This document shows positions 27,652 to 36,409 of a stretch of DNA of 55,267 nucleotides, one piece after another (the first letter of the stretch is position 1; each line of letters begins with the position of its first letter). Below the pieces are notes generated by a model. The model worked only from the letters and a program-made list of their open reading frames with translations, was not told the DNA's origin and did not search any database. A program made the translations under genes and the position numbers. Source of the stretch: Burkholderiales bacterium (GTDB lineage Bacteria > Pseudomonadota > Gammaproteobacteria > Burkholderiales > Burkholderiaceae_C); assembly GCA_028868305.1 (NCBI GenBank), contig JAGWUS010000023.1, positions 1 to 55,267 of the forward strand, read 5' to 3'.

Positions 27652-28668
27652 TTACTCCGGGTACAGGCCTTTGCTGCGCGCCATCAGTCGGGTCAATCCG
27701 AACAGCGCGTCGATGGACGGGGTGGCCAGTCCCAGGTGCTGGCCAATTTCTCGCACCGACCCCACCAGTGCATCCAGTTCAATGGGCCGATCGGCCAGCA
27801 CATCCTGAAGCATCGAGGTTTTGAACGCGCCCAGACTGCGGGTTATGGCGTGCCGGTCTTCGGGGGTCTGGTCGATGCCGCAGCCTATCCGTTGCCCAAT
27901 CGCCTGGGCTTCGAGCATGACGGCACTGCAGAAGGACCGGACCAGGGGGTCGTCCAGAATGCGGTCGCAGGTCGCTCCGGTCAATGCCGAGACCGGGTTC
28001 ATGGTCATGTTGCCCCAGAGTTTGAACCACAGATCGCGCTGGATGCGTTCACTTTGCTGCACCTGAAACCCTGCGTCTTCCAGGAGCGACGCGACTGCAG
28101 TGACACGTGCGGTGATGCCTCCACCAGGTTCGCCAAGAATAAGTTGGTTGTTCCTGATGCGCTCGATGCGTGCGGGTTGCGGTGCGGTGGCGCTCACATG
28201 TACCACGCACCCCAGCACTTGGGATGTGGGCAGTGCCGCTGAGGTGATGCCAGCAGGATCTACCGTTTGAAGCTGCAGACCCGAACATTCACCCGGCAGC
28301 CCATCAAAGAACCACCATGGCACACCGTTCATAGCCACCAGCACCAAGGTATGGGGCGCCAGCATGGAGCCCAGCGACTGTGCCACCTGGGGCATGGACG
28401 GCCCCTTGACGGAGACAATAATCAGATCTTGCGGGCCGATGTCCGTATGGGTGTCGCTGGCGTTGACACGCACCTGCTGTCCCACACCATCGGCATCGAC
28501 CCAGATCAATCCCTGTGTACGCAGGGTGCGCAAGGTCTCACCGCGTGCCAGCGCCGAAAGTTGAATACGAGCGGGTTGGAGGCGGCTACCCAGCCATCCG
28601 AGAAACACCCCGCCGATCGCCCCAACGCCAACGACGGCAACTTTGCGAATTTCCATGGGGGTACTCAT
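27652..28668 (-). CDS. 2-dehydropantoate 2-reductase (PanE/ApbA) family protein
   Basis: A 338-residue NAD(P)-dependent reductase. The Rossmann motif is VAVVGVGAIGGVFLGWL near the N-terminus; the C-terminal helical domain has the family lysine/asparagine pattern in LWFKLWGNMTMNPVSALTGA. PanE makes pantoate for coenzyme A, but many paralogues act on other 2-oxo acids. Its position inside the hpa operon, with an ATGA overlap with the class II aldolase gene upstream and a 2-bp gap to hpaI, suggests a side-path reductase for a 2-oxo or aldehyde intermediate rather than pantothenate synthesis. It is not part of classical hpa clusters. Length is slightly longer than E. coli PanE (303). Confidence 0.85.
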   Translation of the reverse strand: MSTPMEIRKVAVVGVGAIGGVFLGWLGSRLQPARIQLSALARGETLRTLRTQGLIWVDADGVGQQVRVNASDTHTDIGPQDLIIVSVKGPSMPQVAQSLGSMLAPHTLVLVAMNGVPWWFFDGLPGECSGLQLQTVDPAGITSAALPTSQVLGCVVHVSATAPQPARIERIRNNQLILGEPGGGITARVTAVASLLEDAGFQVQQSERIQRDLWFKLWGNMTMNPVSALTGATCDRILDDPLVRSFCSAVMLEAQAIGQRIGCGIDQTPEDRHAITRSLGAFKTSMLQDVLADRPIELDALVGSVREIGQHLGLATPSIDALFGLTRLMARSKGLYPE

Positions 28669-29426
28669 GCGCGGTAGCCTGGGTCCATGCGGTCAACGAG
28701 CCGTTGCATGGCGGCATACGAATCTTCTCCGGCGCCAAATTGGGGATTGAAGTTCAGTGAATCGCGCACGCAGGCCTGCAGGGCCTCTTCGCTGATGGCC
28801 TGCAATGCGCCCATGGGTTGCGAGGTCACCTGCACTTCGCATGCACGCTGGACCAGCCACATCAGGTTGAAAGCCTGCGCCAACGTGCGCCCCATCACCA
28901 CCGGGCCATGGTTGCGCAGCAGCAAGACCGGTTTCCCGCCGGAAGAAGCCAGAATGCGCTGGCCTTCGTCCAGGCGCACGGTGATCCCCTCAAACGCATG
29001 GTAGGCCACCTGGCCATAGAGCTGCGCGGCATAGAAATTGGTATACGAAAGCCCTTCTTGGAGGCAACAGACGGCCATCGTCGGTGTGGTGTGTAGGTGC
29101 ATCACGCAATGGGCGTCCGGCAGCGTTGCATGAATGGCACTATGAAACGTGAAGCCTGCCGGATTGATGGGCCAGTCACTGTGGCCGATCAGGTTGCCAC
29201 TGATGTCGACCTTGACCAGATTGGAGGCGGTTACTTCGCTGTAGTGCAGGCCAAAGGGGTTGATCAGGAAGTGGTTCGCTTCCCCCGGCACACGCACCGA
29301 GATGTGGTTGTAGATCAACTCTTCCCAGCCCAGGTGGGCAAACACACGGTAGCAGGCGGCCAGCTGTACCCGGGCATCCCATTCCGCTTCGGTAAACCGC
29401 GCGGGTCGCAGAAATGCATGGCTCAT
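28665..29426 (-). CDS. Class II aldolase/adducin family protein
   Basis: A 253-residue zinc-dependent class II aldolase-fold protein. Zinc ligands are seen in VMHLHTTPTMAV and LLLRNHGPVVMGRTL, with YNHISVRVPG near the N-terminus. Members include L-fuculose-phosphate aldolase, epimerases and decarboxylases of hydroxylated aromatic acids. It overlaps the PanE-like gene by 4 bp and follows hpaH by 25 bp, so it is part of the hpa transcript. It is not in the E. coli cluster. The FucA-type sugar-phosphate contacts are not obvious, so a decarboxylase or aldolase acting on an hpa intermediate is possible; the reaction is unknown. Confidence 0.85.
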   Translation of the reverse strand: MSHAFLRPARFTEAEWDARVQLAACYRVFAHLGWEELIYNHISVRVPGEANHFLINPFGLHYSEVTASNLVKVDISGNLIGHSDWPINPAGFTFHSAIHATLPDAHCVMHLHTTPTMAVCCLQEGLSYTNFYAAQLYGQVAYHAFEGITVRLDEGQRILASSGGKPVLLLRNHGPVVMGRTLAQAFNLMWLVQRACEVQVTSQPMGALQAISEEALQACVRDSLNFNPQFGAGEDSYAAMQRLVDRMDPGYRA

Positions 29427-29451
29427 GGTGGAATCCTTGAATCAGGTTGTT

Positions 29452-30267
29452 TCAAACAAAGCGGAATCGCAAGACACCCAGCGCGCCGTAGTCGACTTCA
29501 AACAGGTCGCCTTTTTGGGCGATAACCGGCCGGGTGAATGAGCCCGCCAGCACGATGTGTCCGGTCTGCAGCGATTCACCCCAGGGCGCCAGCTTATTGG
29601 CCAGCCAAGCAATGCCAATGGCAGGATTGCCCTGCACGCCGGCTGCCAGGCCGGTTTCCTCGACCACGCCGTTCTGTCGCAAGATGGCGCCACACCACGG
29701 CAAGTCCACCTGCGCAGGTGCCACCCGCTTGCCGCCAAGAACGATGCCTGCGTTGGCTGCGTTGTCGCTGATGGTGTCAAAGACCTTGCGCATGGCTTTG
29801 GTATGCCGGTCAAACTGCTCAATGCGCGCGTCGATGATTTCAATGGCGGGCGTGACGTAGTCGGTGGCTGCCAGCACCTGCTCCACATTGACATGGGGGC
29901 CTCGCAACGGGGCCTTGAGTACAAAGGCCAGCTCGACCTCGACCCGGGGTGCAATAAATCGATCGGCAGGGATGTCCAGAACCCCGGATGCGGTGCAGTC
30001 GTAGCGCATGTAATCCAGCAAGGTGCCGTAGTCCGGCTCGGTGATCTGGCTGCTTATTTGCATGGCCCGGCTGGTCAGGCCGATCTTGTGGCCGATGACC
30101 CGGGCACCATCGGCAATTTGCTGCTGCACCCAGGCTCGGCTGATCCGGTATCCGTCTTCAATGGTCATGCCAGGGAAGCACTTGCTGAAGTGTTCTACCT
30201 GCACGCGGCTTGCCTGGCTTTGCTGCAATTCGCTGGCAAGCATCTGAATTTGGTCGTTGCTCAGCAC
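29452..30267 (-). CDS. hpaH: 2-oxohept-3-ene-1,7-dioate hydratase HpaH
   Basis: About 271 residues. The family adds water to 2-oxohept-3-ene-1,7-dioate (MhpD/HpaH group of the FAH fold). Marks include [50 protein letters not shown] with the metal-binding Glu pair, and [17 protein letters not shown] at 30267 (VLSNDQIQ) matches the usual HpaH N-terminus and lies 4 bp after the hpaF stop; the longer frame upstream overlaps hpaF. An ATG at 30243 is an alternative start. It works between HpaG and HpaI in the pathway. Confidence 0.93.
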   Translation of the reverse strand: MLSNDQIQMLASELQQSQASRVQVEHFSKCFPGMTIEDGYRISRAWVQQQIADGARVIGHKIGLTSRAMQISSQITEPDYGTLLDYMRYDCTASGVLDIPADRFIAPRVEVELAFVLKAPLRGPHVNVEQVLAATDYVTPAIEIIDARIEQFDRHTKAMRKVFDTISDNAANAGIVLGGKRVAPAQVDLPWCGAILRQNGVVEETGLAAGVQGNPAIGIAWLANKLAPWGESLQTGHIVLAGSFTRPVIAQKGDLFEVDYGALGVLRFRFV

Positions 30268-30271
30268 GGGG

Positions 30272-30718
30272 TCAGTCTTTCTTGAAGAGGGGATGCAGGG
30301 AGCTGTTTTTTGCGTCAAAAACTTCATGTCCTTCATCAATTTGCAGGGTGATGCCAATCAGACGTTCTTGGAGCAGTGGGGCGAAATGGGCCTGGGCCGT
30401 AGCTTCCAGTGCACACCCCACGCTCTGATGTACCAGGGCGCTACGTCCGCGGCCCATGCGCAAGTTGAGGTAGACAAACGCGTAGTCGTTGCCACGTCCT
30501 GCCGCTTCTCCGGCCCTGCCACCGTCCGCCACGGCATAGTGCGCTGCAGGGTAGGCCAGCACCCGGATTCCTCCAGCAGGAAAAACGAGCGCCTGCGCCT
30601 CGTCCCGTTGTTTCAGCATGGTGTCTGCCAGTGCCCGGCACAGGGCCTGCATGTCGGTGCCGCCCTGATCAACGGGACGGTCCAGGTTGGGTGTGTAGAG
30701 GATGACAAGGTGTGGCAT
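30272..30718 (-). CDS. hpaF: 5-carboxymethyl-2-hydroxymuconate delta-isomerase HpaF
   Basis: A 148-residue CHMI. The mature N-terminal proline, the catalytic base after Met removal, is Pro2 in [12 protein letters not shown], which fixes the start at 30718 although the frame is open further upstream. The rest shows [20 protein letters not shown] and [15 protein letters not shown], both typical. It is slightly longer than the E. coli protein (~126) because of a charged C-terminal tail ([13 protein letters not shown]). The enzyme isomerises 5-carboxymethyl-2-hydroxymuconate before decarboxylation by HpaG. It is 13 bp after hpaD and 4 bp before hpaH. Confidence 0.9.
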   Translation of the reverse strand: MPHLVILYTPNLDRPVDQGGTDMQALCRALADTMLKQRDEAQALVFPAGGIRVLAYPAAHYAVADGGRAGEAAGRGNDYAFVYLNLRMGRGRSALVHQSVGCALEATAQAHFAPLLQERLIGITLQIDEGHEVFDAKNSSLHPLFKKD

Positions 30719-30731
30719 GGGACGCGTCGTT

Positions 30732-31658
30732 TCAGAGTCGTGTACTGACGGACGTGTATCCATCGGCAGTCGATGCCTGTGCAGCGGGTATGTGAGTTCC
30801 ATGCACTTCTGTTACTGGAAAAACGGCATTCAATTGACCCGTACCGGAGGCACCGAAATAGGGAGTGATGATTTCAGCCTTGCCCTGGTACTCACTCCAG
30901 CCCAAGGCACCCAGCATCATGGCGGTATCGTGCATGAAGCCTTCGCCGTGCCCCTTGCTGGCGTACTCAGGCAGCATCGCGCAGAAGTCTTTCCATTGGG
31001 CTGTTTCCCACATCTCGATCACACGCCGATCCAACTGCTCTAAAAACGGACTCCATATTTTGAAGCCGTACTCGGGCGCCAGCCCGTTCTGTGCAAATCG
31101 ATGGCTGAGGGAGCCACTGGCCAGGAATGCCACCGTACCGTCGTAGTGTTTTTCTACGGCCTGGCGCATGGCCCAGCCGAGTCGCGCACTGTCGTTCAAA
31201 TAGTGCACCGTGCACAGGGCCGAGACCGAAATTGCCTTGAAGTGCTGGTCCGGGTTCATGTAGCGCATGGGTACCAGCGTGCCGTATTCCGGATCCAGCG
31301 TGGTAGCGTGATGCGCCAGGGTTTCTACGCCAAACGCATTGCAGGTTTGGGCCAACAGCTTTCCCAATGCTGGGTTGCCCGGGCATTCAAAGGGCATGTT
31401 GGCAATGAAGTGTGGTAGCTCATTGCTGGTGTAATTGCCCTTGAAATGGGGGGCACAGTTGAGGTGGTAATTAGCATTGACCAGCCAGTGGGTATCAAAC
31501 ACCACAATGGTGTCCACGCCCAGCGCTCTGCAGCGGCGACCGATTTCTATGTGGCCGTCAATCGCATCCTGGCGTGATCCCTTGCGCGGTCCGTCCAGTT
31601 CGCTCAGGTACATGGAAGGAACGTGCGTTACTTTCCCAACGAGTGCAAGTTTGCCCAT
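30732..31658 (-). CDS. hpaD: Homoprotocatechuate 2,3-dioxygenase HpaD
   Basis: A 308-residue class III (LigB-type) extradiol dioxygenase that opens the ring of 3,4-dihydroxyphenylacetate. Likely iron ligands and catalytic histidines are in LVGKVTHVPSMYLSEL, IVVFDTHWLVNANYH and LASGSLSHRF, the arrangement of E. coli HpaD. A further mark is EGFMHDTAMMLGALGW near the C-terminus. It is unlike the VOC-type enzyme of Brevibacterium and Arthrobacter. It is 3 bp after hpaE and lies in the canonical order G-E-D-F-H. No ferredoxin-type reactivation gene is adjacent. Confidence 0.94.
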   Translation of the reverse strand: MGKLALVGKVTHVPSMYLSELDGPRKGSRQDAIDGHIEIGRRCRALGVDTIVVFDTHWLVNANYHLNCAPHFKGNYTSNELPHFIANMPFECPGNPALGKLLAQTCNAFGVETLAHHATTLDPEYGTLVPMRYMNPDQHFKAISVSALCTVHYLNDSARLGWAMRQAVEKHYDGTVAFLASGSLSHRFAQNGLAPEYGFKIWSPFLEQLDRRVIEMWETAQWKDFCAMLPEYASKGHGEGFMHDTAMMLGALGWSEYQGKAEIITPYFGASGTGQLNAVFPVTEVHGTHIPAAQASTADGYTSVSTRL

Positions 31659-31661
31659 GGT

Positions 31662-33119
31662 TCAAATACCCCAGTGAGGAATGTGGTGGGAGCCCATGGA
31701 CACCGCGATGTTCTTGGGTTCCAGAAATACCTCGTAACTCCAGGTGCCGCCCTCGCGGCCAGTGCCGCTGGCTTTGGTGCCGCCAAAGGGCTGGCGCAAA
31801 TCACGCACATTCTGGCTGTTGACGAAGCACATGCCAGCCTCCACAGCGGCGGCCACGCGGTGGGCCTTGCCGATGTTTTCGGTCCAGACGTAGCTCGACA
31901 AGCCATAGGAAATGTCGTTGGCCACGCGAATGGCATCTGCTTCGTCGTCAAAAGGAATCAGACAGGCCACTGGACCAAAAATCTCTTCCTGTGCAATCCG
32001 CATGCGGTTGTCCACATCGGCAAAAACAGTGGGGTTGACGAAGTTGCCCTTTTGCAAATGCGTTGGCAGATCCGGCGTCTCCAGACCACCGCAAAGCAGT
32101 GTGGCGCCTTCCCTGGATCCGAGTTCGATATAGCTTCGCACCTTGGCGAGATGGCCCTGACTGATCATGGGGCCGATGATGGTCTTCTCATTCAGCGGGT
32201 CGCCCACAGTGATGCGTTTGGCGCGCTCGGCAAACTTCGCGGCAAATTCGGCATAGATGCTCTTTTGCACCAGGATACGGCTGCCGGCGGTACAGCGCTC
32301 GCCGTTGTTGCTGAAGATCATGAAAATCGCCGCGTCTAGGGCGCGATCCAGATCGGCGTCGGCAAAGATGACAAAAGGGCTTTTGCCGCCGAGCTCCATG
32401 CTGAATTTCTTGAGGCCCGCCGCTTGGACGATGCGGTTGCCGGTAGCGGTGGAGCCAGTGAATGAGATGGCACGTACGTCCGGGTGGGCGCACAAGGGTT
32501 CACCGGCTTCCTTGCCAAACCCGTGCACGATGTTGAGGACTCCAGCGGGAATGCCTGCTTCGAGTGCCAGCTCGCCCAGCCGCGCCGCGGTCAGTGGGGA
32601 CAACTCACTCATCTTGAGCACGGCCGTATTGCCAAACGCCAGGCAGGGCGCGACCTTCCAGGTGGCGGTCATGAACGGAACATTCCACGGACTGATGAGG
32701 GCACACACTCCCACCGGGTGAAACAGGGTGTAGTTCAGGTGGGTAGGGGTCGGGTAGGTGTGACCGTCCACACGCACGCACATCTCGGCAAAGTAGCTGA
32801 AGTTGTCTGCCGCCCTTGGCACGAGCTGCTTGCCGGTTTGGGCAATGACCTGCCCGGTGTCCCGGGTTTCGGTTTCGGCGATTTCGGGTACGTGTCGGGC
32901 AATAAGCTCACCGAGGGCGCGGATCTTTTTTGCGCGATCTGGGGCAGCCAGACCAGCCCACCCCGGGAATGCCTCTTTGGCGGCTTGTACCGCAGCATGG
33001 ACCTCCGAACCGCCACCTTGTGCCACCTCGGCCAACACCTCCTGCGTGGCAGGGTTGAGGGTTGCAAAGTACTGCTGGCCGGGTACGGATTTGCCGTTGA
33101 TCAAATGGTCGATACGCAT
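31662..33119 (-). CDS. hpaE: 5-carboxymethyl-2-hydroxymuconate semialdehyde dehydrogenase HpaE
   Basis: A 485-residue NAD-dependent aldehyde dehydrogenase. Key residues are visible: catalytic Cys in FSNNGERCTAGSRI, general-base Glu in FSMELGGKSPFVIF, and the NAD site AISFTGSTATGNRIV. The N-terminus MRIDHLINGKSVPG and the C-terminal GTGREGGTWSYEVFLEPKNI match HpaE rather than other ALDHs. It oxidises the ring-cleavage semialdehyde to the dioic acid. It is 15 bp after hpaG and 3 bp before hpaD in the same operon. No anomaly is seen. Confidence 0.95.
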   Translation of the reverse strand: MRIDHLINGKSVPGQQYFATLNPATQEVLAEVAQGGGSEVHAAVQAAKEAFPGWAGLAAPDRAKKIRALGELIARHVPEIAETETRDTGQVIAQTGKQLVPRAADNFSYFAEMCVRVDGHTYPTPTHLNYTLFHPVGVCALISPWNVPFMTATWKVAPCLAFGNTAVLKMSELSPLTAARLGELALEAGIPAGVLNIVHGFGKEAGEPLCAHPDVRAISFTGSTATGNRIVQAAGLKKFSMELGGKSPFVIFADADLDRALDAAIFMIFSNNGERCTAGSRILVQKSIYAEFAAKFAERAKRITVGDPLNEKTIIGPMISQGHLAKVRSYIELGSREGATLLCGGLETPDLPTHLQKGNFVNPTVFADVDNRMRIAQEEIFGPVACLIPFDDEADAIRVANDISYGLSSYVWTENIGKAHRVAAAVEAGMCFVNSQNVRDLRQPFGGTKASGTGREGGTWSYEVFLEPKNIAVSMGSHHIPHWGI

Positions 33120-33134
33120 GGTGTGGACTGCTTC

Positions 33135-34619
33135 CTAGGGGCTTTCGCCGACGATAGTGTTGGTGAGGCGGCCGATGCCTTCTATCTCGCAGACGACTTT
33201 GTCTCCTGCGTTGACATTAACCACCCCTTCAGGGGTGCCTGTCAGGATGACGTCTCCGGCCTGCAATGTCATGAAGGAACTGAGGTATTCAACGAGCGCA
33301 GGGATGTCATTGACCATATTGGCCGTGCTTCCCTGCTGGGTCAGTTGTCCATTGACCCGCGTTCGCAAGGCGAGATTGTGGGGATTGGGGATAGCCGAGG
33401 CAGGTACGAACCAGGGGCCTAGTGCGGTAGCGCTGTCCCGATTTTTGACGCGAAGATTAGGGCGATACCAGTTTTCCAGATAGTCCCGGAAGGCATAGTC
33501 ATTGCAGACGGTGTAGCCAGCTACATGGTCCATGGCCTGCGCCCGCTGGACGTTTCGGGCCGTCTTCCCGATGACGACAGCCAATTCGCACTCGTAATGC
33601 ATAAACTGCACCTCCGCCGGTCTGCACGTCATGCCACGGTGCCCCACCAGCGTGCCAGGGCCTTTCAGGAACACCAGCGGCTCATCTTTAGCGGTGACGG
33701 TGAGCTCCTTGCTCAGTTCCTTCAAGTGATCGGCATAGTTAAGGCCGAGCGCCAGGATGGTCCCAACCTCAAAAGGGGGAAGCCATTGGACCGCGTGTTC
33801 CGGGAGAGTTCTGCCATCTTCTAGCCGCAAGCCCAAAGGATGCGGTGTTGCTGTGTGGATGGCTCCACCGTACACCACGCGTGCGGTGGGCGTGGTGCTG
33901 TCGGGGGTTGTCTTGACTTGCTCGGGCGCCGAAGGTGCAGTGGTTTCCGGTTTCAGGGAGAACTCCAGGCAACCCAGCCCTTCCATCGTAATTCTGACCG
34001 TCTGCCCCGGCCGGACCCGCGGCGCTGGCGTGCTGGCACCCAGGAGTAATACGTCTCCGGGTTGCAAGGTCATGAATTCGGTGACGGCGGCAATCAATTC
34101 TGCAACAGGACGTACGCGATCACCTGTCGTCAGGGTGGACACTTCTGCGCCATCCACTGCAACGCTGGCCTTCAGTGCATTGGGGTCCGCTATCTGCTGC
34201 GCGGCAATGACCGAACCCAGTACGGTAAACCCGTCGCGCGCCTTGAGTCGGACTGCCGGCCGGTAGTGGCTCTCACAGGGTAGACCCAGTTCTGCCGCAA
34301 TCAGATAGCCGGCAATCACATGGGGCGCATCGGTTGCCGACACCCGGCACGCCACCTGGCTGATGACGATGCCTAACGAAACTCCTATTTCCAGCACGCC
34401 CGGGAGCGCTGGAATGGCAACGACTGAACCTGAAAAACACACGGTATTGCGGGGGCGTACCTGCAAGACAGGGAATCGTGGCGCAGCCTTGTAGGGCGCT
34501 GCATTCACGGTCTCCCCCAGGGCACTGAGCTGCGGCGCGTGATTCAGCAAGGCGCCATAGACCGTCCCGGAGAGTTTCCAGGGTGAAAATCCAAATCCGG
34601 TTTCGGCAACCATAGTCAT
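33135..34619 (-). CDS. hpaG: Bifunctional homoprotocatechuate isomerase/decarboxylase HpaG (fused HpaG1-HpaG2)
   Basis: A 494-residue tandem duplication of the FAH fold. The N-terminal half (~15-215: TVYGALLNHAPQLSALGETV, VRPRNTVCFSGSVVAIP) corresponds to HpaG1; the C-terminal half (~270-490: ILALGLNYADHLKEL, MHYECELAVVIGKTARN, TVCNDYAFRDYLENWYRPNL) corresponds to HpaG2 and holds the clear metal-binding Glu pair. A ~30-residue Pro/Thr-rich linker joins them, longer than in E. coli HpaG. It decarboxylates and isomerises the HpaF/HpaE product to 2-oxohept-3-ene-dioate. It is the first gene of the operon, divergent from hpaR. The promoter lies at 34670-34699. Confidence 0.93.
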   Translation of the reverse strand: MTMVAETGFGFSPWKLSGTVYGALLNHAPQLSALGETVNAAPYKAAPRFPVLQVRPRNTVCFSGSVVAIPALPGVLEIGVSLGIVISQVACRVSATDAPHVIAGYLIAAELGLPCESHYRPAVRLKARDGFTVLGSVIAAQQIADPNALKASVAVDGAEVSTLTTGDRVRPVAELIAAVTEFMTLQPGDVLLLGASTPAPRVRPGQTVRITMEGLGCLEFSLKPETTAPSAPEQVKTTPDSTTPTARVVYGGAIHTATPHPLGLRLEDGRTLPEHAVQWLPPFEVGTILALGLNYADHLKELSKELTVTAKDEPLVFLKGPGTLVGHRGMTCRPAEVQFMHYECELAVVIGKTARNVQRAQAMDHVAGYTVCNDYAFRDYLENWYRPNLRVKNRDSATALGPWFVPASAIPNPHNLALRTRVNGQLTQQGSTANMVNDIPALVEYLSSFMTLQAGDVILTGTPEGVVNVNAGDKVVCEIEGIGRLTNTIVGESP

Positions 34620-34657
34620 ATTCCAGAGGCTTCAGCGGATTGAAAGTGGATTACGTT

Positions 34658-34699
34658 CATATATTAGCAATTATGATTGTTTATATGTGAGCAAGTCAA
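34658..34699 (-). promoter_or_regulatory. hpaG promoter with overlapping HpaR-type operator
   Basis: On the minus strand, -35 TTGACT (34699-34694), 18-bp spacer and -10 CATAAT (34675-34670) make a good sigma-70 promoter for hpaG. An imperfect AT-rich palindrome at 34658-34687 (CATATA...TATATG outer arms, CAAT...ATTG inner arms) covers the -10 and spacer, which fits repression by a MarR-family protein. The hpaR promoter probably lies within the same AT-rich stretch on the other strand. Confidence 0.6.
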
Positions 34700-34728
34700 T
34701 GGAGCAAAGATGTTTAATAATTGCCACC

Positions 34729-35199
34729 ATGCCGATGCCTAAAGTTCCACTCACCCACCGCAATCTGCCATTGGTGCTACTGCAGGTTCGTGAACTCGTC
34801 ATGGCGCGTTTCAGACCCATGCTGAATGAGGCAGGGGTGACGGAGCAACAGTGGCGTGTTCTGCGGGCATTGCTGAGCGAAGGACCGCTGGAGCCGCGGC
34901 AACTGGTTGAAGTGTGTTGTCTTTCCAGCCCCAGTCTGGTGGGGATTCTTGCGCGCATGGAAGACTTGGGCCTGGTCAAGCGCAAACCATTTGCCAGCGA
35001 TCAACGCAGGGTGCTGGTTTCTGCGTCCCCCAAAGGGAAGCGACTGGCGGCCCGGTTCGCCCCGCAGATTGAAGCCATTTATGCGCAGCTTGAATCGGAC
35101 ATGGGCGTCGAAATCGCCAGCGGTCTGTATGAAACGCTGGATGCGGTGTCTTCAAGCCTGACCTCCAAGCTGCGGCCTGGCAGCTCGACGCCTTTCTAG
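34729..35199 (+). CDS. hpaR: Homoprotocatechuate operon regulator HpaR (MarR family)
   Basis: About 156 residues from the ATG at 34729. The family N-terminus VPLTHRNLPLVLLQVRELVM is followed by a winged helix (~35-105: VTEQQWRVLRALLSEGPLEP, LSSPSLVGILARMEDLGLV, then RRVLVSASPKGKRLA wing). In E. coli W, HpaR represses the hpaGEDFHI operon and is released by hydroxyphenylacetates. It is divergent from hpaG with an operator-like palindrome between. Earlier in-frame starts (GTG 34687, ATG 34699) are possible but fall inside the operator or right behind it. Its stop is 7 bp from the convergent queA stop. Confidence 0.9.
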   Translation: MPMPKVPLTHRNLPLVLLQVRELVMARFRPMLNEAGVTEQQWRVLRALLSEGPLEPRQLVEVCCLSSPSLVGILARMEDLGLVKRKPFASDQRRVLVSASPKGKRLAARFAPQIEAIYAQLESDMGVEIASGLYETLDAVSSSLTSKLRPGSSTPF

Positions 35200-35206
35200 G
35201 CTTGGC

Positions 35207-36289
35207 TTAGCCCTGCCGCTCCAGCAGCATGGCGTCGCCGTAACTGAAGAAACGGTATTCGTGGGCAATCGCTTTGCGGTACAGCGCCATGATGTGGTCG
35301 TAACCCGCAAACGCGCTCACCAGCATCATCAGGCTCGACTTGGGTAGATGGAAGTTGGTGACCAGCACATCGATCAGTTTGAATTCAAACCCCGGCGTGA
35401 TGAAGATGTTGGTGTCACCACTGGTTTTGCCGCTCCGGGCCCAGCTCTCCAGTGTGCGTACCGTGGTGGTCCCTACCGCCACCACACGGCCCCCGCGCGC
35501 CTTGCAGTCTGCAATCGCTTGTTGGGCGGCAATAGGCACGTTATACCACTCGCTGTGCATCTGGTGCTCGGCCAGGTTCTCGGTTTTGACCGGCTGAAAG
35601 GTGCCCGCGCCCACATGCAGCGTCACATGCGCACGCTGCAGCCCAAAAGCATCCAGTTGTGCAAACAGCACTTCGTCAAAATGCAGTGCCGCCGTGGGTG
35701 CAGCCACGGCTCCGGGGTTTTTGGCAAATACGGTCTGGTAGCGCCGGGCGTCTTCTTCCGAGTCGGTGTGGGTGATGTAGGGTGGCAACGGCACATGGCC
35801 GTGGCGCTCCATCAGGGTGTAGGGCGTATCACCAGCGTCGTTGCTCAATACAAAGCGGTACAACGGACCTTCTGCATTGGGCCAGCGGCCCAGTAAGGTG
35901 GCGCACAGGCCGTCGGTGTGGTCGGGCGCGCACGTGAGTTTGATGGTGGTACCCACGTCGGGCTTTTTGCTCACCCGCATATGTGCCGCGACCTGGTTGC
36001 CACCGAGTACGCGCTCGATCAGCAACTCCACCTTGCCGCCCGTCGCCTTTTCGCCAAACAGTCGGGCGTTGATGACCTTGGTGTCATTGAACACCAGCAG
36101 GTCGCCGGCTTTCAGAAGCGTGGGCAGATCGCGGAAGATGCTGTCGACCGGCGGGCTCTGGCGACCATCGAGCAGGCGCGAGCCGCTGCGTTCGGCAGCG
36201 GGGTGCTGGGCAATCAGGTGCTCGGGGAGTGCGAAATCAAAGTCGCTCAGGGTGTAAGTGCGAGCCGCACTGGGGGAGGAGGTAGTCAT
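35207..36289 (-). CDS. queA: S-adenosylmethionine:tRNA ribosyltransferase-isomerase
   Basis: A 360-residue QueA, which moves the ribosyl group of SAM onto preQ1-tRNA to give epoxyqueuosine. Family marks run throughout: DFDFALPEHLIAQHPAAERS, GDLLVFNDTKVINARLFGEK, PLPPYITHTDSEEDARRYQT, and HVTLHVGAGTFQPVKTENL. Length is normal. Its pathway partner tgt usually lies immediately downstream; here hpaR to hpaI (about 8.4 kb) lies between them. No ribosome-binding anomaly is seen. It is divergent from the RHH gene and recG. Confidence 0.96.
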   Translation of the reverse strand: MTTSSPSAARTYTLSDFDFALPEHLIAQHPAAERSGSRLLDGRQSPPVDSIFRDLPTLLKAGDLLVFNDTKVINARLFGEKATGGKVELLIERVLGGNQVAAHMRVSKKPDVGTTIKLTCAPDHTDGLCATLLGRWPNAEGPLYRFVLSNDAGDTPYTLMERHGHVPLPPYITHTDSEEDARRYQTVFAKNPGAVAAPTAALHFDEVLFAQLDAFGLQRAHVTLHVGAGTFQPVKTENLAEHQMHSEWYNVPIAAQQAIADCKARGGRVVAVGTTTVRTLESWARSGKTSGDTNIFITPGFEFKLIDVLVTNFHLPKSSLMMLVSAFAGYDHIMALYRKAIAHEYRFFSYGDAMLLERQG

Positions 36290-36374
36290 ACTGCTTGAGG
36301 GCTGGACAGGCCCGTTCCAAGTGAAAAAAGGGATGATTGTCGCAGACGGTTGTGTTACACAGGCTTGTGAGTTA

Positions 36375-36400
36375 CATATTGACGTTGAAACATCAATGTG
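36375..36400. promoter_or_regulatory. Inverted repeat upstream of the RHH antitoxin gene
   Basis: CATATTGA and TCAATGTG, separated by 10 bases, pair at 7 of 8 positions and lie 10 bp before the RHH start codon. RHH antitoxins usually repress their own promoters through such sites. Autoregulation is an inference. Confidence 0.4.
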
Positions 36401-36409
36401 AGAGGGGCT

